A model generated the notes under the pieces. It searched no databases and had not been told where the DNA came from. It was given only the letters and a program-made list of their open reading frames with translations. A stretch of 64,000 bases of DNA from Sitta carolinensis (lineage: Eukaryota; Chordata; Aves; Passeriformes; Sittidae), in the NCBI GenBank assembly GCA_032173965.1, contig CM063288.1, forward strand, positions 22,414,001 to 22,478,000, written 5' to 3'. Below, piece after piece: positions 58,101 to 64,000 of the stretch. Every line of letters begins with the position of its first letter. The stretch's first letter is position 1. Both the position numbers and the translations under genes were made by a program.

Positions 58101-61100
58101 ATCAACAGAAGAACAGCCGTATCAAAATCTATCTAATCCCCCATGCTGCCTCCTGTTATAGCCAATAAGGATGCTTCAGAAGGATTATATATCATTTACT
58201 GGTATTCGTCCAGAACAGTCTTTCACCTCCTAGCAATCTCTACTTTGAAGACTTTCTAAGCCAAGGCAGTAAATTTGTATGTAATATTTTTCTCTCATAA
58301 TTTTTTAAATTTTTTTTGAATCATAATCAATTTTTTGCATGTTCAACACTAAACATAAACATTGAGATCAGTAATTCCACTGCTTACTTTCTTTCATGTG
58401 AAAAAATGTTCTCTTCTTTCTAGCTTTTTTTAGATTTATGGTCATATTAGACTAAATACTATTTTTATTCTAATTAATATTTAAGTTACCAGTTTGTAAT
58501 GACAAATCTCTTTTGTCTTTTAAAAAAAAATTAGTGCTTCAGATAGGTTTGGTGGGTATAGCTGAATGAGCTCAGGACAATGTTTCTTCATAGTTTTAGT
58601 CATGATTTCTTGTCCTGAAAATGAAACAGTTTTTATTTTAGGATATCTCTGTGCCTTTCCCAGAGCTGAGAGGTTTTTTTCCCAAACGTAAAGCTTAGCA
58701 CTGAACACCAAAAACGCTTCATTGGCTTCAGAGACAATGTCCTGTGGTAGCTTTCTTCCTCAGACTCACTTATGAAGGAAAAAAAAACCCAGAACAAAAA
58801 TAATTCAAAGTTCTTTCAAAGCATGAAGTTGTTTACATTCTTCTACCAATATTGAAAGCAGCTATACTGAAGTAATGATTCCAGATTCGAGAACTGAGTT
58901 TCTGAAATTAGGAAAAAATATATAGAAGTGAGACCAGAAGGATCCCACTTCTTCAGAACAGAGAATAAAATATTGCACTCCTTTGCTGCAACACATTTCA
59001 TTACCAAAATGCTTTTCTCTCCTCAAGTTATGGTGGAGTCTCTGAGAAAGTAATAAACTCCAATGGTTACTTTTAGTTTCTCAATCAAATGAAGTTAGAG
59101 AGATCTGTGCTGCAGAGTCACCATCCTACCAGAAAGATTTCTATGGCAGTCTATGCAATGAAATTCCATTTTTATCACTGGCCTTTTTAAAAGCATTCCC
59201 AATAATTAAGTACCTGCAAACCCTGTGTGTCATTCTATAATCATATATTGTTCCAGTATTCATTTATACACTCAGTAAATTTTTCATAGACTCTGCAAAT
59301 AGATCTGCAATTCACACCAATCCATCTGAGCTGTCTTTGAACTCTCCAATTGGACTACAAAGAGTCCCACAGCAGCAGCAGCAGCCACAGTGACATGGGA
59401 GTTACTACATGCAAGCTACCACATATGTAAGGCCTAGGAAGTTTTGTCACACATACTGAACTTTTTTTCCTGTGTACCTACACAAAGATAACCTTCTGAG
59501 GAATGCTATACAAATTAAAACCCAATCAACCCTAGGGTACTACATTTAAAATGATTAGGAAATAAATGAAGTATGCTCAGTTTGGGAATGTGACAATAGA
59601 GCCCTTTGCTGAGAACCTGGCAACCTCTATATGCTATGAGTTTCCTTTTAAACAAAGCATTTTTAAAAAAGTAATATTTTGGGGGAAAAGAGGCTGTTTG
59701 TTGCTAGAGAAAAGTAATGGGGATTAGATTAGGTTTTCCTTTTCAATCTTCACTTTTAACAGTGTGACATTTGCCCCAAAGACGGCACTCCGGTTTGTGT
59801 TACTACTCCTGGGAAATACACGCCCCAGAGAGCAGTTGTTTAATGAAAAAGTTTTTTATAACATGTTCATGGTAGTTAATGGGAATACATATTATATCCT
59901 AATAAAATATAACCTTATCATGGCCACACAAACAATTCATCACTCTGCTGTAAGGGGGTTTCCCAAGAAGACATCCAACAACATCAGAAAACAATACATA
60001 CATACGCACATAACAAGTTTGGGTCGTTTTCAAGTCTTATCATTGAATGTGGTTTATAATAGAACTTTCTGCTAAATTAGAGTCTGCTCCCTCAAGGACT
60101 CTTTTGTATCTTTCAAAATGTTTTTAAAACATTTTACTCTTCAGCAGATCACTACAATGCCACGTAAATAAAACTGATTAATAAGAATTCAGTGAGGAGA
60201 GAGAGACATTTACCATAAAACCAGGAATGCTTTGAGCTCTGTAGAGATTCTTTTCTGCCACACACAGCTTGGCTGGAAACATTCCACTGGTCCCACAATG
60301 CACATGTTTTCAATTACAAACTACAGATTTTATCAGCGTTTAAGTTAATTATTTTATACCTCTGAGATAAAAGCAATTCATGTTTAAAAACAAAAGTACA
60401 TATTTTCCTATTTTAAAGCAAAAATATTTGTGCTTCCAAGAAAGGGCTGTGAACCATTTAGGACAATTTTTTACTTTTAAGATCATTGTCATAGGAAATC
60501 TATTCTTCTCTGGTGGTTTACCTCTCTCAAGTTATCAAGCCTTCACAGCATAATGGGAACAAAATTACATCTCATGGCAGTCTCTTATGATCCTGTTATT
60601 TACAGGCTTTTTAGGAAAAAGCAGCCCCTGCACCAGCTTTTGTAAATGATCCAGTGTGCATTTTCTACCCACTGCTGTTTTCAATGTCCAAACTGTATCA
60701 AAGTAAAACAACCCAAAGGAAATGAAGCAGTTTCTGTCAACATCCCCAATGTGTCATATGAAGTACACACCCAGTATAAAACTTGAGATTTATATGTTAA
60801 TAATATCAGCTTGCATTTAATAAGTAAATCATATATATTGTTTTACAAAACGAAAAATATCATCAGTAAGGACAGATAAATTTCTAAAATACCTTACTTA
60901 ACTTTATGCCAAAACAAAAAATATATAAGAGTGTGGAAATGTTGTATTTTCAAAATTCAGGGTTAATACAATAATACTTTGTCCAACAAATCAATATTTT
61001 TTTGCCTTCTCTGTGGAGACTACACACATCATGACTTCACACTGTTTTAAACTACAGAAGGAAAACTTTCTCCAGCATCATTTCTAAAACTTGCACAAAT

Positions 61101-61822
61101 GTCAAAAAAGATGATGAATAAGAGTTGATGAGTGTTCCACTTCCATTGATAAAAGCTTATTTTCTTTAAGTGCATTTGGAAAATTAAAATGAAGATTTAA
61201 TGAACACAAACATGAAGAGTTTTTGAAGCTGAAGAATGAAAGGGCCATAAGATGGGGGAAAACCCCAGAGGTTGTGGATTCTATCTTCCTCTCTTGTCAT
61301 GGAATGGTCACACAGCTGCAAGCAAGTCCACACAGCACCACCTATCAGTTTATGAGTCTTTGAAACTGGAGAAATAAATTTTTGCTGATCTCATTCAGTA
61401 AAGCACCATGAGATTTACACAGAAAAGATGTTGTGTGTGAGTGTAAAACAGACAGTAAATATCCCAAAGTAAATGAATGCCTCATCAGCAATGAGATTAT
61501 TTGTGGCAAACACTCACTACTTAGTTAATTTGTTGCAGAAAAGAATAAAACTACAAGCAACAAACCTGGACAAAGTAGAGCTGAACACAAAGGGAATCCT
61601 GGAAATAATTTTTACTCTTCTAGTTTCATGATAATTGTCATGTAAATCAGGAGAGCTAAAATTACACCACCTGGGAAAGTCATATATTTCTTTTGTTTAT
61701 TGAGTGACCCTCAGAAAAGTCTTACCCACCTGATTAAGTAACATTGTGTTTGTTTTGTGGACAATAAAATGTAAAAAGTTTTCCTTTTCCTGTCAGCAAA
61801 TGATGAATACATGTGGAACAGA
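55199..61822. other. Gene-free stretch
   Basis: No exon, RNA gene or interspersed repeat was recognised with confidence. Frames at 55416-55814 (132 codons) and 59764-60075 (103 codons) have no recognisable domain. A frame at 56102-56326 follows an acceptor-like pyrimidine tract and TTTGCAG, and is mentioned in the findings. A (CAG)5 run lies at 59370-59384. Confidence 0.55.
59370..59384 (+). repeat. (CAG)5 trinucleotide repeat
   Basis: Five perfect CAG units followed by CCACAG. Short and not in a recognised coding frame. Confidence 0.85.
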
Positions 61823-62012
61823 TTATTTAATACCACCAGACCACCAGGGAAGAAGATTTAGGTGAGCAGCAGCAGAGCTATACCATTTATTTTTATTACC
61901 ATGCATTAAAAATTACGTTTACAGATAATTGTTTTTCTCCCTCCAATAAACCAAGATTAAAAAAAAAAAAAAATCAAGGAGTATATTTAATAATACCAGA
62001 CCACCAGGGAGG
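61823..62012. repeat. Direct repeat (about 28 bp) flanking a poly(A)-ending block
   Basis: The word ACCAGACCACCAGGGA occurs at 61835-61850 and 61995-62010, each preceded by an ATTTAATA-type sequence. Between them lie about 140 bp that end in a 15-A run (61959-61973). Two explanations fit: a retrocopied insert with a long target-site duplication, or a local duplication with later divergence. The insert body is not recognised. Confidence 0.6.
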
Positions 62013-62052
62013 AATTTTAAAAGTTGATTTTTTTAGTGACAAATTAGATTCT

Positions 62053-62075
62053 CTTTTTCTTTCTTTCTTTTCTTC
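62053..62075. repeat. Pyrimidine simple repeat, (CTTT)n
   Basis: Three to four CTTT units embedded in a T/C-only tract. Confidence 0.75.
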
Positions 62076-62612
62076 TAAATTCCCAATTATTTTTAACTGC
62101 AATTTGTGGAGAGAAAATTTGAAAATAGCAGGACAAAATGAGTTTTCAGATGGGGGAGTTTCACACAGATTAGGTTGTCCCTTTATAAGGGTAATTAGCT
62201 AATCAAATAGTCCCTCAACACCAGCAGTTTTATAACACCTGTGTAGCTGCCCACATGTTATATAATGTTTTGCAGCTGTAAGTCCTCAAAAGTTTGGTCA
62301 CACAGTCATATTTCCTAGTATTCTTTGTCATTCTTTCTCCTCCTGAAGTCTGATACTACTGCTATCTGTTTCTGTGGGAGCGTTACTACATAGAAAGTTG
62401 TTGATCTTACTTCACTTTCCTGCCAGGAAAGCTGTGTTTTATATAAACCCTTATTTAAAATTCCCAATCCCACTTTGAAACTAAAAGATTGTGAGAAAGG
62501 TCATTCACTTCTGTGATGCTCCTGATGCTAGGAAACCCAAAAAATACTGGAAACATAAGTAATCAGTTTGCTTATGTGAGAGCTCCAGATGATTTATCTA
62601 TAAAAGGAATTT

Positions 62613-62720
62613 GGGGCCAAATTCTCAAGTCAATGCTCATTAGCTAAACAAAGCTGATATGGGCTTCAAAGTCAGTAGTGATTTTGCCTAAGTAAAAACA
62701 GCAAGCCCATCAGGATCTGA
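62613..62720. mobile_element. Possible palindromic MITE relic
   Basis: It starts GGGGCCAAATTCTCAAGTCA and ends CATCAGGATCTGA, with AAGCTGATATGGGCTTCAAA in the middle. This resembles the CAAATTCTCAGCTG...GAGGATCTGGCC class of short palindromic elements. Arms are poorly preserved. It is followed 25 bp later by a 26-A run. Confidence 0.4.
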
Positions 62721-62745
62721 TAAGCATCTGAATGCCTCAGAATTG

Positions 62746-62771
62746 AAAAAAAAAAAAAAAAAAAAAAAAAA
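62746..62771. repeat. Poly(A) run of 26
   Basis: Twenty-six A without interruption, the longest homopolymer in the window. It could be a retroposon tail, but the sequence before it looks like a DNA-transposon relic rather than a SINE. Length may be affected by sequencing error. Confidence 0.85.
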
Positions 62772-63239
62772 TTAAGCCACTGAATGTTTAGCTGTTTGTC
62801 TATTACAGTATGAAAGGATCCAGATGTTAGAAGAGGAGTCCATGCTATTATGTAGTGCTGGTCAGGTTCACACTATTTTTTATTTGAAGAAAACAAACAA
62901 TTCTGCATGCTCAGCAGGGCCATAAAAACATGCAGTGACACGTGAATGTGCAGTGAACTTTTTCAAATGTGCACTGACTTTTTGAAATATAAATGTTGGC
63001 TACTCAGCAGTCACCTATGGCTGCTGTGGCCGCTGCTTGGATCTGTGTCTGCTCCTTCACAAAGTGTCTACAGAGGGGTTTATTAATACACAACTTTAAA
63101 AAGAAATACATATGTCTGCAAGTCAAAATTTGCTACATACCTTTTCAGTTTTATCCTGACTGTCTCCTCATCAATGTACACAACAACCAACTGTTAGCTT
63201 AAATGAGAACTACACACTCTCTAGGAAGGGCTAACAAAC

Positions 63240-64000
63240 TTTCCTGTGGTGCTCACACATGACCAGAATACTCACTCAAGAAAGCAGGAACAGCCTGCAG
63301 TGCCATACCAAGAGACCTCTTCTGCTTCCACAGCCAACTGCTCCTGCCATTACTGCCCAGGACACTGCTAGGCACAGTGTTCATCACTGCCTGCTCCTCT
63401 TGGTACCAGCAGATATTCTCCAAAGGGAAGAAAACCCTTCTCTAATGAGTACTATTCATTCCTCAATTTCTACATCATTCTTTCCCAGACCTTGTTCTGG
63501 TCTTAACCTCCCACACACAGGGACCTCTTTGGATTAGGAATTTGGTTTCTTCCTCTTTCCCTTTCCTCCTCCAAGAGACTCAAAGATTGAATAGCACCTT
63601 CTGCAAGGAAAGAAAAGAACAGTCCCCAGAAAGGTTAAAAAGGGTGAACAAGACCATGTGCTTGCCCTGCCACCAACCACAGACTCTCCAAAGATGCACA
63701 TCCCAAAATCTATAGAGTTTCCAGTCCCTTTACCCTATCTCTTTGCTCTTGCATGACTAAGCTCTCCCCCAAAGCTCACCTTCATGATTTCCTACAATTT
63801 CTCAAACCAAATGCTGTGGTTTCCTAGACACCAAATTCTCCAGAGCTCTTCATCCCCGCCCACAACCTTCTAAATGTCACTATCTGAAGCCCTACTGACT
63901 AACTGCTTTCAGATCCACAGCACCTGAACTTTCCCTTCCCCTAACATCCTTAGCCTCCTCAAATCCCAGCCTTCATTCACAGAAGTCTGTACCACAGTAA
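63240..64000. other. C-skewed, G-poor tract at window edge
   Basis: The end of the window is G+C-richer than the rest and strongly biased to C over G on the + strand. By hand count 63721-64000 holds about 101 C and 29 G. It is made of short pyrimidine-rich phrases without a clear repeat period. Open frames (for example 63259-63537, 92 codons) reflect this bias. It may be part of a larger repeat or LTR that continues beyond the window. Confidence 0.5.

Noticed and set aside
1..64000. CRISPR arrays, tRNA/rRNA genes, bacterial operons, integrons or phage
   Set aside because: No regular spacer-repeat arrays, no tRNA T-loop box (GGTTCGAATCC type) and no dense long ORFs. The sequence is vertebrate in character.

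Overview
This window looks like non-coding nuclear DNA from a bird. The DNA is A+T-rich, repeats are sparse, and there are no long open reading frames. The only interspersed repeats I recognise are CR1 retrotransposon relics and short palindromic MITE-like relics, which are typical of birds, turtles and crocodilians. The CR1 copy at 18136-18352 ends in the style of the CR1 subfamilies active in neognath birds. I see no Alu, L1 or mammalian B-type SINEs, and nothing prokaryotic. I did not recognise any protein-coding exon, tRNA, rRNA, snRNA or known microRNA. The window is therefore intergenic, or lies inside one very large intron.

Layout. 1-7600: gene-free, with a T12/G15 homopolymer junction near 3975, an A/C-rich tract and a decayed MITE at 4419-4500. 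7600-8160: two near-consensus RFX X-box motifs about 200 bp apart. 11649-11797: an ancient CR1 3' end. 16838-17528: a MITE relic, an 11-bp GAGA hairpin, and a 103-bp bulge-free palindrome at 17426-17528, which is the most striking structure here. 18136-18352: a younger CR1 3' end. 19387-19458: a palindromic MITE. 26480-28300 and 33630-34520: stretches resembling conserved non-coding enhancers. 37860-38085: an isolated CpG-dense, codon-like segment with a broken frame. 41738-42500: an ancient CR1 with a recognisable but dead reverse-transcriptase core. 45400-45785: MITE fragments, followed by a 34-bp tandem duplication near 46100. 55106-55198: another palindromic MITE. 61823-62012: a direct repeat flanking a poly(A) block. 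63240-64000: a strongly C-over-G skewed end.

No genes are seen working together. If the window has a function it is probably regulatory (the X-box pair and the enhancer-like blocks) or, less certainly, a hairpin RNA at 17426-17528. All three CR1 relics lie in the same (minus) orientation. Calls of conserved elements are judgements from sequence texture alone and need alignment to other bird genomes. No animal-virus gene or toxin gene was recognised.
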